A stretch of DNA of 64,000 bases from DASVVT01 sp036386415 (GTDB taxonomy: Bacteria > Acidobacteriota > Blastocatellia > Pyrinomonadales > Pyrinomonadaceae): assembly GCA_036386415.1 (NCBI GenBank), contig DASVVT010000048.1, positions 1 to 64,000 of the forward strand. The letters are read 5' to 3'. Every line of letters begins with the position of its first letter. Position 1 is the stretch's first letter. A program made the position numbers and the translations under genes. This document shows positions 16,262 to 25,498 of the stretch, piece after piece. The notes below the pieces were generated by a model. That model was not told where the DNA came from. It did not search any database and was given only the letters and a program-made list of their open reading frames with translations.

Positions 16262-18007
16262 TTACGGCGCGGCGACGCTCACCACCGGACTCAGACGCAC
16301 GCTTGCGCCCTCGCGGCTGGTGCGCACCCTGAGGCGGCGATCACCTGTCGAGCCCGCATTCGATGCGTACGTGATCGTGTAGGCTGTGCGCAACTGCGTG
16401 ACGACATCATCGTAGGCACTCTGCAAATCTTCTATGCGTGAGATCGGGTAATAGACGCCGCCGGAGGCGCTCGCCAGCCGCCTCCCCTCCTCCGCGGCGC
16501 GTGTGGTGAGCGTCAAAAAGCGCGTCCGCAAAGGATCAATGGTGGCGCTTGGCGTGGGGCTGCTCTTTTCCGGCACCAACCCGGAAGGGACGTAGAGCGG
16601 GTAGATCACGGCCCCCGATTCGATGACCGCCTTGAGCACGGCGTTGAAGGGGACGAAGGAGCGGTTGTCGTCGCCGTCGGACATGATGACGATAGCCGTG
16701 CGCTCGCCCCTCACGGGCTTGAGCACGTCTACGAGCACATAAGCGAGCGCGTCGTAAAGCGCAGTCGCGCCGCCCGCATCAATCTGTTCGAGCCGCTCAG
16801 ACAGCACCCCGCGATCCGTCGTGAATTCCGAGATGATCTGTATGTCGTCGCGGAAGCTGATGATCGAGATGCGATCCTGCGAGCTGACAGTGCGCAGAAA
16901 GTCGCGCGCCGCCTTGCGTATAAAATCTATGCGCTCTTCAACGCTGCCCGAAACGTCCAGCAGGAGCACCAGATTAAAAGGCGTGCTGGTCGGAGCGACC
17001 TCCGTCACCTTGCGCTCTTCGCCGTTCTCGAAGACTGTGAAGTCCTGCGTCTTGAGGCCGCCGATGGCGCGTCCCTGACGATCCGTGACGCTCGCGTTCA
17101 GGCGCATCAACTGCGGCGCGATGGCCGTCGCCACCTCTCCCGGCGCGCGGCGCTTGACGAGGCTGGGCGCTTCTTTCGGAGGCGGCATGGTCTTGGCATA
17201 ATCACCGAAGAGGCGCGGGCTGACCTTGCGTATGGCATCTATGAGAGAGCTGTCGCCGCTGCGTATGATGGCGCGCGCGGCTTCCGTCAGCGGGCGCTCG
17301 CGCAGGTCTGTCGGGACCATGCTCGGATCGACATTGAGGAGTACCACGCCGCGCTGCGTCATGAACACGAGCTTGACGATCTGATCCTTCTGCGCCTTTT
17401 TATCGCCGAGCTTGCCAGAGATGACGTACCACCCCCCGGCCTTCTCTTTAATCTTCTCCAGCTCCACGTCGCTCATGAAGCGCGGACGGCTCGCCTCCCA
17501 GATAAAGTTATAGTTGACGGCATCGAGCGGCACGTCCGCATGAATCGTGCCCGTGTTGGTGACGACCTGCGCCGAAGCGACGTTGCCGATCACGTCAACC
17601 GCCCCTGCTTCGCTCTGCACACGGACGATGGCGCGCGACGGCACGCGCACGGTGAGGTCTATGCGATCCTCTTCGCGGCGTGCGCGCACGTCTATGTTGA
17701 TGGTTCCGCCGGAGGCAATGGTGGTCACGTCCGCCTCACCAACCGGCGCACCCGCCGATTCGGCTTTGAGCGTGACCTTTCCCTGCTGCTCGTCAGACGC
17801 GATGACCATCACACGCCCGTTACGGTTCGTGATGTTAACGGAAGCCTTGATCGGCGTATTGAATTCGCGTTGCAGCACTTGCTGCGCACGGGCGGGCAGC
17901 GCTGGCGCAGCCGAGATAGCCAGCATCAGGCACAGCGCAGCAGCTAATTTCTTGTAGAGATGGGGAGCGCGCCTGGGGAGTCGCGCGGCAGGACTTCTAT
18001 CAAACAT
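16262..18007 (-). CDS. Acidobacterial-type VWFA-domain secreted protein
   Basis: 581 residues from ATG 18007, which opens a signal peptide (KKLAAALCLMLAISAAPALP, cleavage near ARA-QQ). The frame runs on to 18229 without such a signal. About 45-190 is a beta-rich region like the DUF4097 adhesin fold. A von Willebrand A domain follows from about 345, with the metal-site motif DVSGS, TALYDALAYV and IVIMSDGDDN. The pre-domain text VTDRQGRAIGGLKTQDFTVF is characteristic of the VWFA-related family expanded in Acidobacteriota. It is probably exported and binds other proteins; the ligand is unknown. Confidence 0.85.
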   Translation of the reverse strand: MFDRSPAARLPRRAPHLYKKLAAALCLMLAISAAPALPARAQQVLQREFNTPIKASVNITNRNGRVMVIASDEQQGKVTLKAESAGAPVGEADVTTIASGGTINIDVRARREEDRIDLTVRVPSRAIVRVQSEAGAVDVIGNVASAQVVTNTGTIHADVPLDAVNYNFIWEASRPRFMSDVELEKIKEKAGGWYVISGKLGDKKAQKDQIVKLVFMTQRGVVLLNVDPSMVPTDLRERPLTEAARAIIRSGDSSLIDAIRKVSPRLFGDYAKTMPPPKEAPSLVKRRAPGEVATAIAPQLMRLNASVTDRQGRAIGGLKTQDFTVFENGEERKVTEVAPTSTPFNLVLLLDVSGSVEERIDFIRKAARDFLRTVSSQDRISIISFRDDIQIISEFTTDRGVLSERLEQIDAGGATALYDALAYVLVDVLKPVRGERTAIVIMSDGDDNRSFVPFNAVLKAVIESGAVIYPLYVPSGLVPEKSSPTPSATIDPLRTRFLTLTTRAAEEGRRLASASGGVYYPISRIEDLQSAYDDVVTQLRTAYTITYASNAGSTGDRRLRVRTSREGASVRLSPVVSVAAP

Positions 18008-18574
18008 AGCGTATGATCTTGCCTGCGCGCGGCGTCTTTGGTCAAGCGTAGCAGGAAGGTGAAGCAGCCCCGCTTCTTGCGCCGCAGAGGAGATGCCTTC
18101 CCACAGCCGCCCGATTGATGCAGAGCTTCCCGCAACTGAGTGATAATCCACCATCGAGAGATCAATAGGCAATGCCAGGCCATGCGCCCCTGATTCCAAG
18201 CCTTCGAAATCGAGCGAAGAGAAGCGCAAGCTGTGCCAACATTTTTAGAAGATATACAACGATTTGCCATTCTGATAAACGGTAATTGGTGAATAATCTA
18301 GTCTTTCGCTCGTTAAAAGAGATATTGCTATTGACATACGGGCGATACGCCATTACTGTGCACGCGGCTTCTAAGAACGCATTTCTTAACGCTCTCACTA
18401 GCCACTCTGGAAGAAAGTTTACTCACACCTCATCTGCTTGCCCCGAATTCATGTAGCTGTGAACTATGACCACATCAGTAGGCTACAGGCAGGGTGATGA
18501 GCCGGGTCAAGGTGCGCACACGAGCCTCTGCACCTGACCGAATCCCGAATGAAACCATCACAACGAAAGGAAGA
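18008..18574. other. Gene-free region between the VWFA gene and a small peptide gene
   Basis: No convincing gene. A promoter-like pair, TTGACA (18331-18336) and TACTGT (18354-18359) at 17-bp spacing, faces the 61-residue gene about 215 bp downstream. A long leader would follow if it is used. Confidence 0.4.
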
Positions 18575-18760
18575 ATGAAGATGCGAAAGATGAAAAGATT
18601 TATGGCGATCACCCTATTAGCCGCCGTTATATGCCTCGGCGTCCCTCAGGCATTTGGCGGCGATATGCATGCACCCGTAGCCACCGATAGCACGGCGGAA
18701 AGTCCGGGCTTCCTCTCACTCGTTTTACTGTTCCTCGACGGGGTCTTGATTAGTGATTGA
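18575..18760 (+). CDS. Small secreted or membrane peptide of unknown function
   Basis: 61 residues from ATG 18575, which follows AAAGGAAG at good distance. A longer frame from 18494 has no ribosome binding site. The N terminus MKMRKMKRFMAITLLAAVIC is strongly basic then hydrophobic, with likely cleavage after QAFGG. The remaining roughly 35 residues end in a second hydrophobic run (FLSLVLLFLDGVLI). A strong hairpin terminator follows, which supports a real transcript. I do not recognise a family. Confidence 0.45.
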   Translation: MKMRKMKRFMAITLLAAVICLGVPQAFGGDMHAPVATDSTAESPGFLSLVLLFLDGVLISD

Positions 18761-18780
18761 ATTTTAGATCACTCGAAATA

Positions 18781-18845
18781 AGAAGAAGGCAAAGGTTGGG
18801 ATGCAGGTCTTTTATGCACGCTTCACCTTTGCCTTCTTCTTTCAC
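18781..18845 (+). terminator. 16-bp hairpin terminator
   Basis: AGAAGAAGGCAAAGGT (18781-18796) pairs perfectly with 18825-18840 around a 28-nt loop and runs into a T-rich end. The gene-free remainder to 19113 holds a single half-arm resembling the CACAGAG repeats near 19035-19070. Confidence 0.65.
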
Positions 18846-19113
18846 TTTGCGGCTGCGCTACTTTCGCTCCCGTCGCGCTTTGAATCTATGCCGCCCGCGC
18901 CCTTTCTTGGGCGTACTTCACCAGATGGAGACCATCGTAGCTCGCGATTTCCGGTGCGACGAAGATTAACCAACCGGAGGAACGCCGAGAAAAGGTAGAG
19001 ATGTTGAATTTGAAATCTCTAGGTTGAGATTCTCCTGCGGTGTTTCTCCGTCTGCTCTGTGGTGAAAATTTCTTTTCTCAGTGTGCGCTCTTTCGGCACG
19101 CTGAATGTAATCC

Positions 19114-19860
19114 TCACGTTAGGCCGCCCCACTGTGGCAATTGGTTCAGGTAATCCTTGTTGATGCCCTTGAGCCAGACGAACCGTTCGTCGATTTTAAC
19201 TGGCAGGACTATCCGGGCCGAGGCGATCAGGAGAATGAATCCGACGAGCAGACCGAGAAATCCGAGCAGCGTAAAAATCAGCTCGTTGGCAGCGATGGCG
19301 ATGATGAAGCTGCCTATGCCGAGCAGAAGAAGGAGCCAGCCCGCGATGAGCAGGTGGCGTCGTCTGGCGAGATGCGTCTCGCACAGGGGCACTTGCACCG
19401 TAGCCTGCCAGCGCACGAACATGGCGACGATGAAGTAGATCAGGACGCCCGCGAAAATGAGGATGTAGAAGATCGGGTTATGCCAGTAGATTGTGCGCTT
19501 CAGGCGTTGGCCGTTGGCCGGACGGTTACACTTCACGCACCGGTCTGGAAGCTGAGCATCCTTGCTCATCACGAGCGTAGATTGATCGCGCCAGACGCCG
19601 CCTTGCGTGTAGAGCCCGGCAGAAGGCGGCGGCGGGAAGACATAATCGCCTTCGGACGCCCCCGCAGGCGTCTGTGGATAGTAAGCGTCCGGCGGCGGGT
19701 AACTCATCTGCTGCGTGCTCGCCCCATATTGAGGCGCGACGTTTGACGCCGGAGCGCCGGGCAATTCCGTGCCAGGTGTGAGAGGCGCTGCACAGCGCTT
19801 GCAGTTCGTTTCCGTCGCGAAATTGACGAGACCGCAGTTCGAGCATTTCAGAGAAGCCAT
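19114..19860 (-). CDS. Zinc-ribbon membrane protein of unknown function
   Basis: 248 residues starting after a GGAG. The N terminus has a small zinc finger, CSNCGLVNFATETNCKRC (CX2C...CX2C). A Pro/Tyr/Gln-rich linker of about 60 residues follows, then a second CX2C (RCVKCNRP). Three hydrophobic helices follow (FYILIFAGVLIYFIVAMFV, LIAGWLLLLLGIGSFIIAIA, LIFTLLGFLGLLVGFILLIA). The layout is of a membrane protein with a cytosolic metal-binding head. Similar proteins are common as hypothetical genes in Acidobacteriota. No operon partner is evident. Confidence 0.65.
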   Translation of the reverse strand: MASLKCSNCGLVNFATETNCKRCAAPLTPGTELPGAPASNVAPQYGASTQQMSYPPPDAYYPQTPAGASEGDYVFPPPPSAGLYTQGGVWRDQSTLVMSKDAQLPDRCVKCNRPANGQRLKRTIYWHNPIFYILIFAGVLIYFIVAMFVRWQATVQVPLCETHLARRRHLLIAGWLLLLLGIGSFIIAIAANELIFTLLGFLGLLVGFILLIASARIVLPVKIDERFVWLKGINKDYLNQLPQWGGLT

Positions 19861-19873
19861 GATCGTCTCCTCA

Positions 19874-20014
19874 GTAGTCTCCTGGTTTTATCTCTTGCTC
19901 TGTGCATCCTCCGTGTTCTCTGTGTCTCTGTGGTGAATCTACTTAAACAAGACTCACCACAGAGGCACAGAGGGCGCAGAGGCGGCACAGAGACCTGTGA
20001 CAATAGGACACTAC
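19874..20014. repeat. Long palindrome, CACAGAG family, copy 2
   Basis: GTAGTCTCCT at the left end and AGGACACTAC at the right end enclose CTCTGTGTCTCTGTGGTGA and its complement. It lies in the divergent gap 19861-20237, which otherwise shows no gene. Confidence 0.85.
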
Positions 20015-20237
20015 CGTAAAGTATAAAACCCTATCCTTGACCAGCGAGGGCAGGCTCTCTGAGAGAGAGAGTTTCTCGAACCCCCTGAACGTTTACGGAT
20101 CAAAGACTTGACCGGCGCGTGGGATTATATTCAATAGTACGAATATTCGGAATAACTTTTTGCTGCCGGTCGTCGTAAAATCAAAGGGAACGACGTAAGA
20201 GCGAATCATCAACCGACCAGTCAAGGAGATATTTAAC

Positions 20238-21023
20238 ATGCGCCATATTCTGCTTCTTTTCACTCTGCTTGCGCTGCTCACAACATCTGCCTCTGCGGCC
20301 AGCAAGATAAAAACGTCAGAGGATTTGATACGAGAGATGCACGACCGCTATGCGAAGTCCTGGTACAAGACGCTGACCTTCGTGCAGAAGACCACGAACT
20401 GGGAGAAGGACGGCACAAGCCGTAGCGAAATCTGGTATGAGGCGGCCTCGCTGCCAGGCAAGCTGCGCATAGACTTTGAGCCGGTCAAGGACGGCAACGG
20501 CATCCTCTTCGCCGACGATACGCTCTACGTCTTCAAGGGCGGCAAGCTGGATAAGAGCCAGCCGCTGGTGCATCCGCTGATGGTGCTCGGCTTCGACGTT
20601 TACGCCCTGCCTGTCGAGACGACCCTCGCCAAGCTCAAGGGGCTCAAGTTTGATCTCTCCCTGATGCACGAGGACACCTGGCAGGGCAGACCCGCTTACG
20701 TCGTCGGGGCGAAGCAGTCGGACGTGCGCTCGCCCCAGTTCTGGATCGACAAAGAGCATCTCTACTTCGTGCGCATGATCCGCCCCGCCGGGAAAGACGG
20801 TGCGTCCGTGCAGGAGACGCAGTTCAACAAGTACGAGCGCGCGGGTGGCGGATGGGTCGCGCCGGAAGTCGTCTTTCTGCTCGACGGCAAGCGCGTGACG
20901 CTCGAAGAATATACGGAGATTCGCGCCGACGTGAAGCTTGACAGCAAGTTCTTTGACCCGCAGGGGTGGAACCAGACCCCGCACTGGCGAGATGTGTCGG
21001 CTGTGCCTTCCTCAAAACAGTGA
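20238..21023 (+). CDS. Exported LolA-like outer-membrane lipoprotein-sorting family protein
   Basis: 261 residues with a signal peptide (LLLFTLLALLTTSASA-A). The mature protein starts IKTSEDLIREMHDRY and continues with alternating strands, for example SEIWYEAASLPGKLRIDF, LYVFKGGK and RPAYVVGAK. It has the half-open beta-barrel rhythm of LolA/LolB-like sorting proteins. Close relatives are usually annotated as lipoprotein-sorting or hypothetical. It is probably periplasmic and carries a hydrophobic ligand; the ligand is unknown. Its last 12 bp overlap the 3' end of the convergent DUF72 gene. Confidence 0.6.
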   Translation: MRHILLLFTLLALLTTSASAASKIKTSEDLIREMHDRYAKSWYKTLTFVQKTTNWEKDGTSRSEIWYEAASLPGKLRIDFEPVKDGNGILFADDTLYVFKGGKLDKSQPLVHPLMVLGFDVYALPVETTLAKLKGLKFDLSLMHEDTWQGRPAYVVGAKQSDVRSPQFWIDKEHLYFVRMIRPAGKDGASVQETQFNKYERAGGGWVAPEVVFLLDGKRVTLEEYTEIRADVKLDSKFFDPQGWNQTPHWRDVSAVPSSKQ

Positions 21024-21863
21024 GGGCTGGTCTTCGAGGTCAGATGCTTCTATGACGTTTTGACCGATCAGGCGCTTCAACTTGTTCGCGCTCGCGGGCG
21101 CGTGTCCTTCATAAAAGTTGCTGAAATAGGCGTAAACCGTAGGGACGCGCTGGCACAAATCCGCAAGCACGGCGCTCCACGCGCGCAGGTTATCGTCCTG
21201 CGCGCGCTGCACTTTGTCGAAGCGCTTGAGATCGCGCGCACCCATCCAGCGCAGGTAGGCGAAATCCGCTGTCCGGTGTTCCGCAATCTGCCACATATCC
21301 GGGCGCTCTATCCACTGGCCTTCGACGAGCGCCGGTGCGACGTTATATTTAGCCAGCAGCTCGGCCACGCTCTGCTTCATCCAACCGGGGCTGCGAAACT
21401 CCACGCTGAAACGTATGTCGCGCGGCAGTACGGGCAGGAACTCCTGGAGCGCGTGCGCGTTCTCCGGCGTCAACTCGAATTGTGGCGGCAACTGAATGAG
21501 CACCGCAGCGAGCTTATTGCCCAGCAGCCTGACGCGCGCGCAAAACTCTTCGACGAGCGCCGCGCTCCCGCTCCTCAAAGCGCGCTGGTGCGTGATCTCC
21601 TGCGGCAGCTTCAAAGAGAAGGTGAAACCGGGCGGCGTACGCGCAGCCCACCCCTCGATGGTTGCGACAGCCGGAATGGCGTAGAAGGTCGAATCCACCT
21701 CGACCGTCTCGAACGCCCGCGCGTAGAGCTCGAGCATCCCGGCGGCGCGCGTGCCCTGCGGATAAAAGATGCCCGCGCCGCCCGCCGCACCCGTCACCCA
21801 GTCATCATAGCTCCAACCCTGGCATCCGACCTTCAAGCAACGCTGTAGCTTTGGAAGAGACAT
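21012..21863 (-). CDS. DUF72 (YecE-like) family protein
   Basis: 283 residues. GCQGWSYDDWVTG and FYPQGT at the N terminus, VEVDSTFYAIP, and FSLKLPQEITH form the usual start of this TIM-barrel-like family. AYFSNFYEGHAPASANKL is its typical C-terminal motif. The biochemical function of DUF72 proteins is not established. It is convergent and overlapping with the LolA-like gene and is followed upstream by a GTCAGTAG-family palindrome. Confidence 0.9.
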   Translation of the reverse strand: MSLPKLQRCLKVGCQGWSYDDWVTGAAGGAGIFYPQGTRAAGMLELYARAFETVEVDSTFYAIPAVATIEGWAARTPPGFTFSLKLPQEITHQRALRSGSAALVEEFCARVRLLGNKLAAVLIQLPPQFELTPENAHALQEFLPVLPRDIRFSVEFRSPGWMKQSVAELLAKYNVAPALVEGQWIERPDMWQIAEHRTADFAYLRWMGARDLKRFDKVQRAQDDNLRAWSAVLADLCQRVPTVYAYFSNFYEGHAPASANKLKRLIGQNVIEASDLEDQPSLF

Positions 21864-21871
21864 GGAGAGAT

Positions 21872-22012
21872 AAAAAAAGTAGACAGTAGACAGTAGTCAG
21901 TAGTCAGTAGAAAAGAAAAACAGGCGACGCGGTTGATACTAATCTTCTAAGTCAAAGTAGACAACAGAGCACGCGCCCTGCTTTCTTTTCTACTGACTAC
22001 TGTCTACTTTTT
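21872..22012. repeat. Long palindrome, GTCAGTAG family
   Basis: AAAAAGTAGACAGTAG and repeated CAGTAGTCAGTAG on the left are matched by CTACTGACTACTGTCTACTTTTT on the right, with a 60-nt unpaired middle. It lies between co-oriented leftward genes. Confidence 0.8.
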
Positions 22013-22042
22013 GATGATGTGTCTTTCCTAAGCTTCAAGCTC

Positions 22043-24076
22043 TCACCAGACTCGGCAGCGCTCCGCCTCGGCGCGCACCATTGGATCACCCTGCTTGCAG
22101 GAGAAGGCGGCGGCGAAGGCGGGCACGTTCATGAGCGTGCCGTTGACACGGAATTTCGGGAGCGGGTGCGGGAAGTTCTTGGTTTGACGGCGCGCCTGTT
22201 CGGGGCGCACGTTCGTAGCCCAACCTCGCGCGTAGCTGAGGAAGAAGCGCTGCTCAGGCGTGAAGCCGTCGATGTTCGACGGGCGTGGTTTGCCTTCGAG
22301 CGATCTTTGGAAGGCTGCATACGCGATCATCACTCCGCCTAGATCAGCGATGGCTTCACCGGCGACCAGCTTGCCGTTCACGTATAAATCCTTTTCCACC
22401 TCGAACGCGCTGTACTGTTTGACGATGCATTCTGTGCGCTCCTTGAAATGCTGAAGGTCTGCATCCGTCCACCAGTTGCGCAGATTGCCCTGTGCGTCGA
22501 AGCGGCTTCCCTGATCATCGAAGCCGTGGCTGATCTCGTGACCGATGGCCGCTCCGATCCCTCCATAGTTAACGGCGTCGTCCGCCTGGCTGTAGAAGTA
22601 AGGAGGTTGCAGGATGCCTGCTGGCAAGCCCACCTCGTTGTTGGCACGGTTGTAGTAAGCGTTGACGGATGGAGGCGTCATAAGCCACTGCGTACGATCA
22701 ACGGGACGACCGATCTTGTCCAGGTCGCGGCGGTTGGCGAACACGTCCGCGCGCATCTTGTTGACGACGAACGAGCCGCGATCAATTCGAAGCGAGGAGT
22801 AGTCGCGCCACTTGTCAGGGTAGCCAATCTTGTTGACGAAAGCATCGAGCTTAAGGATAGCCTGCTGGCGCGTCTTCTCGCTCATCCAGGCGGCAGCCTG
22901 AAGATCGTTCTTCAAAGTCGCTTCCAGGTTCCTGACCATTTCAAGGGCGCGGGCTTTGGCGGCGGGCGGGAAGGCGCGCTTCACGTAGAGCTCGCCTAAG
23001 GCTTCACCTATCGAGGCATCGGCGGCCTGCACGCAGCGCTCCCAGCGCGGGAGGTTCTCGGTCGCGCCGGTCAGCACCCTGCCCTTGAAGTTGAAATCCT
23101 CTTCGACGAATTTAGCTGAAAGTAGGGATGCCGTCCCGTCAATCAAACGCCAGCGCAGGTAGCTCTTCCAGTCGTCGATTGACGTCGTGGTCAACTGTCG
23201 ATCCAGTCTCTGAAAGAAAGCGGGCTGACCCACGTTGATGTCCGTCTGTCGGATGAGGCCGATTCCTTTCAGGTAATCCGCCCATGAGAAGTTCGGCGTC
23301 AAGGTCTTCAACTGTGCCAGCGTCATACGGTTGTAGACCCTGGAGGGGTCGCGCCGGTCTGCGCGCGGCATCCAGCTTTCGGCGAGGCTCGTTTCAACGC
23401 GCATGACCGTCTGCGCATTGGCCGCAGCCTTCGCCTGATCCTCACCCATCAACTCGAACATGCGCGCGATGTGCTTAAGGTACGCCTCGCGCGTCTCCTT
23501 GTCGTCGGCACGCGAATAGTATTCGCCTTCGGGCAAGCCTATCCCGCCCTGCCAGACTTCGAGGATCACCTCGGCGCTGTTGCGCGCATCCTGTTTGGAG
23601 TCGGAGATGAAGAGCGCGTCGATGCCCACATCGTGCAGGTGCGCGACCTCTTCTTGCAGGCTGCGCTGATCCCTGACCTTCTCTATCAGCGCCAGCTCCG
23701 GCGCGAGCGGACGAATTCCTTCGGCTTCGATCTTCTCTTGCGCCATGCAGCTACCGTAGAAATCGCCAACCAGTTGAACGGTGCTCCCCTTCTGCGCACG
23801 CGTCTCTTTGGCCGCCGCTTCCAGAACCTCGCGCAGCAGCGCCCTGTTCTTTTCTTCCAGAACTTCCGCCACGCCCCACGCCGAAAAGGCCGCCGGAATA
23901 GGGTTCTTCGCCAGCCAGCCGCCGTTGGCATACTGGTAAAAGTCTGCGCACGGCTGACAGGTCTTATCCAGATTGGAGATGTCAAAGACCGGCTCGCTAG
24001 TTTGAGCGGCCATCGCCGCAAGGCACGCGAGCAAAGCCAGTGCGCTCACGGCCAGTAATTTTTTAGGGCTGCGCAT
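22043..24076 (-). CDS. M13 family (neprilysin-like) zinc metallopeptidase
   Basis: 677 residues, the full family length. The signal peptide is in LLAVSALALLACLAAMAAQ. The start of the mature protein, CQPCADFYQYANGGWL, is the family's opening motif. The catalytic signature is HEISHGFDDQG, with the third zinc ligand in GEAIADLGG. NAYYNRANNEVGLPAGILQPP is the conserved substrate-binding stretch. The tail ends in the family CRVW motif. It is a secreted or periplasmic oligopeptidase. It is transcribed alone, with a 206-bp 5' gap to YjbQ. Confidence 0.95.
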   Translation of the reverse strand: MRSPKKLLAVSALALLACLAAMAAQTSEPVFDISNLDKTCQPCADFYQYANGGWLAKNPIPAAFSAWGVAEVLEEKNRALLREVLEAAAKETRAQKGSTVQLVGDFYGSCMAQEKIEAEGIRPLAPELALIEKVRDQRSLQEEVAHLHDVGIDALFISDSKQDARNSAEVILEVWQGGIGLPEGEYYSRADDKETREAYLKHIARMFELMGEDQAKAAANAQTVMRVETSLAESWMPRADRRDPSRVYNRMTLAQLKTLTPNFSWADYLKGIGLIRQTDINVGQPAFFQRLDRQLTTTSIDDWKSYLRWRLIDGTASLLSAKFVEEDFNFKGRVLTGATENLPRWERCVQAADASIGEALGELYVKRAFPPAAKARALEMVRNLEATLKNDLQAAAWMSEKTRQQAILKLDAFVNKIGYPDKWRDYSSLRIDRGSFVVNKMRADVFANRRDLDKIGRPVDRTQWLMTPPSVNAYYNRANNEVGLPAGILQPPYFYSQADDAVNYGGIGAAIGHEISHGFDDQGSRFDAQGNLRNWWTDADLQHFKERTECIVKQYSAFEVEKDLYVNGKLVAGEAIADLGGVMIAYAAFQRSLEGKPRPSNIDGFTPEQRFFLSYARGWATNVRPEQARRQTKNFPHPLPKFRVNGTLMNVPAFAAAFSCKQGDPMVRAEAERCRVW

Positions 24077-24282
24077 AAAGAGTCCTCAAGCCAGGCGGGA
24101 CTGTCATTGCTTCATCCGTACGACATTTGGATGCTGAATCAAACTCGTGTGGAATTGAAACATAAGAGCCGCGAATAAGCGATGAAATCGGATGAAATCC
24201 ACTGAAATCTTATCAAGCCGGGTTTGCTTCAACCTGCGTTTCGCACGGGTTGGTCGAGCGATGCGCCGCTCGCGTCCAGCCC

Positions 24283-24684
24283 CTATGACGCGGGCAACAG
24301 TGTCATGACAATCCGTCGCTCGCGCCCGCCGTCAAACTCGCACAGGAAGATGCCCTGCCAGCGGCCAAGCTGTAGCTCGCCATCCAGAAACGGCACGGTG
24401 ACGCTTGAGCCGACGAGACTGGCCTTGATGTGCGCGTCCGAATTCTCCTCATTGTGGCGAAAGCCCATGCCGTGCTGCGGCAACAAGGTGCGCAGAGCAT
24501 GCAGCATGTCGCGCTGCACGTCGGGGTCGGCGTTTTCGTTGACGGTCAGCCCGGCGGTCGTGTGCTGCACGTAGAGGACGCAGACGCCTTCAAGCGCGCC
24601 TGACTCTCTCAGCTTGCTTCGCACCTCGTCTGTGAACTCCACCATCTCTTCGCGCTCGCGCGAGCGTACTTTAAGGATGTACAT
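24283..24684 (-). CDS. YjbQ family protein (UPF0047)
   Basis: 133 residues, the normal family length. The typical segments are present: VCVLYVQHTTAGLTVNENAD with the conserved HTTA, LLPQHGMGFRHNEENSDAHI with conserved His, and LGRWQGIFLCEFDG near the end. Family members are annotated as secondary thiamine-phosphate synthase enzymes on the strength of genetic suppression in Escherichia coli; the natural reaction is unsettled. No thiamine genes are adjacent. Confidence 0.9.
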   Translation of the reverse strand: MYILKVRSREREEMVEFTDEVRSKLRESGALEGVCVLYVQHTTAGLTVNENADPDVQRDMLHALRTLLPQHGMGFRHNEENSDAHIKASLVGSSVTVPFLDGELQLGRWQGIFLCEFDGGRERRIVMTLLPAS

Positions 24685-24720
24685 GGTCGTCCTTTGTCAG
24701 TACCACCTGCTTAAGATAGA

Positions 24721-24821
24721 TGTTTAAACGCAAAGGACGCAAAGTTCATTCGCAAAGGGCGCAAAGAGATTGATCTCTGCGCCCTTTGCGTCTTCACACT
24801 TTGCGTCCTTCGCGTTTAAAT
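24721..24821. repeat. Long palindrome, TTTGCG family, copy 3
   Basis: TTTAAACGCAAAGGACGCAAAG on the left is matched by CTTTGCGTCCTTCGCGTTTAAA on the right, with a second inner pair, CGCAAAGGGCGCAAAGAGAT and its complement. It fills the gap between YjbQ and BioY. Confidence 0.85.
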
Positions 24822-24832
24822 CGCCTCTTTTT

Positions 24833-25420
24833 CTATCGCAACCCTCTGCGACGCTTGATGAGCGCCCAGCCTGACGGGAGCGCCGCCGCCGCCAGCGCGA
24901 TCTTAACCACGTCGCCGACGAGGAATTTGAGTACGCCTTCATGGAGCGCCGCGCCCGGTGATATGAACAGCGAGAGCCAGGCCCAGCCACACAGCAGAAT
25001 CACCAGAGAGCCCAGCGCCATCGCCGCCGCAGCCGTCACGAATCGCTTATCCCAACCCCTTTCGGCAAGGTATCCTGTGACGAAGGCCGCCGCCGGGAAC
25101 GCCCAGAGGTAGCCAGCCGTCGGGCCAAAGAGATGCTGTACGCCTGCGTGCCCCGCATGAAAGAACGGAAGCCCGCTCGCGCCTTCGATCAGGTAAGCGA
25201 TCATCGCGAGCGCGCCGAGACGCGAGCCCAAGAGCGCCCCCGTGAGGAGCACCGCGAACGTCTGTCCCGTGATCGGCACTGGCGGCAGCGGAATCAACAC
25301 CTGCGCCGCGAGCGCCGTCAGCAGGCTGAAAGCGATAACGAGCGCCACAGAGCGCATCCAATCCAGGGGCGCAAAGATCACGCCCGTCAAGGTCTCGGCT
25401 TTAGCGTAAGTGTTCATCAT
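24833..25420 (-). CDS. bioY: BioY family biotin transporter S-component
   Basis: 195 residues from ATG 25420, which follows TTGGAG. The upstream part of the longer frame is repeat-derived. Six hydrophobic helices and the family segments PLPPVPITGQTFAVLL and GLPFFHAG are present, together with TAGYLWAFPAAAFVTGYLAERGW. BioY binds and imports biotin, either alone or with the ECF ATPase/transmembrane units. None of those partners is adjacent, so a solitary or shared-ECF mode is likely. Confidence 0.92.
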   Translation of the reverse strand: MMNTYAKAETLTGVIFAPLDWMRSVALVIAFSLLTALAAQVLIPLPPVPITGQTFAVLLTGALLGSRLGALAMIAYLIEGASGLPFFHAGHAGVQHLFGPTAGYLWAFPAAAFVTGYLAERGWDKRFVTAAAAMALGSLVILLCGWAWLSLFISPGAALHEGVLKFLVGDVVKIALAAAALPSGWALIKRRRGLR

Positions 25421-25430
25421 TTCTCCAAAG

Positions 25431-25495
25431 TGAGCAGTGAGCAGTAAGCAGTGAGCAGTAAAAGAAAGAAAACTGCTCACTGCTCACTGCTTACT
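25431..25495. repeat. Short palindrome of CAGTGAGCAGTAAGCAG units
   Basis: GTGAGCAGTGAGCAGTAAGC and related units on the left pair with GCTTACT...GCAGTGAGCAGT-complement units on the right around an A-rich turn. It lies between hppA and bioY. Confidence 0.8.
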
Positions 25496-25498
25496 ATT

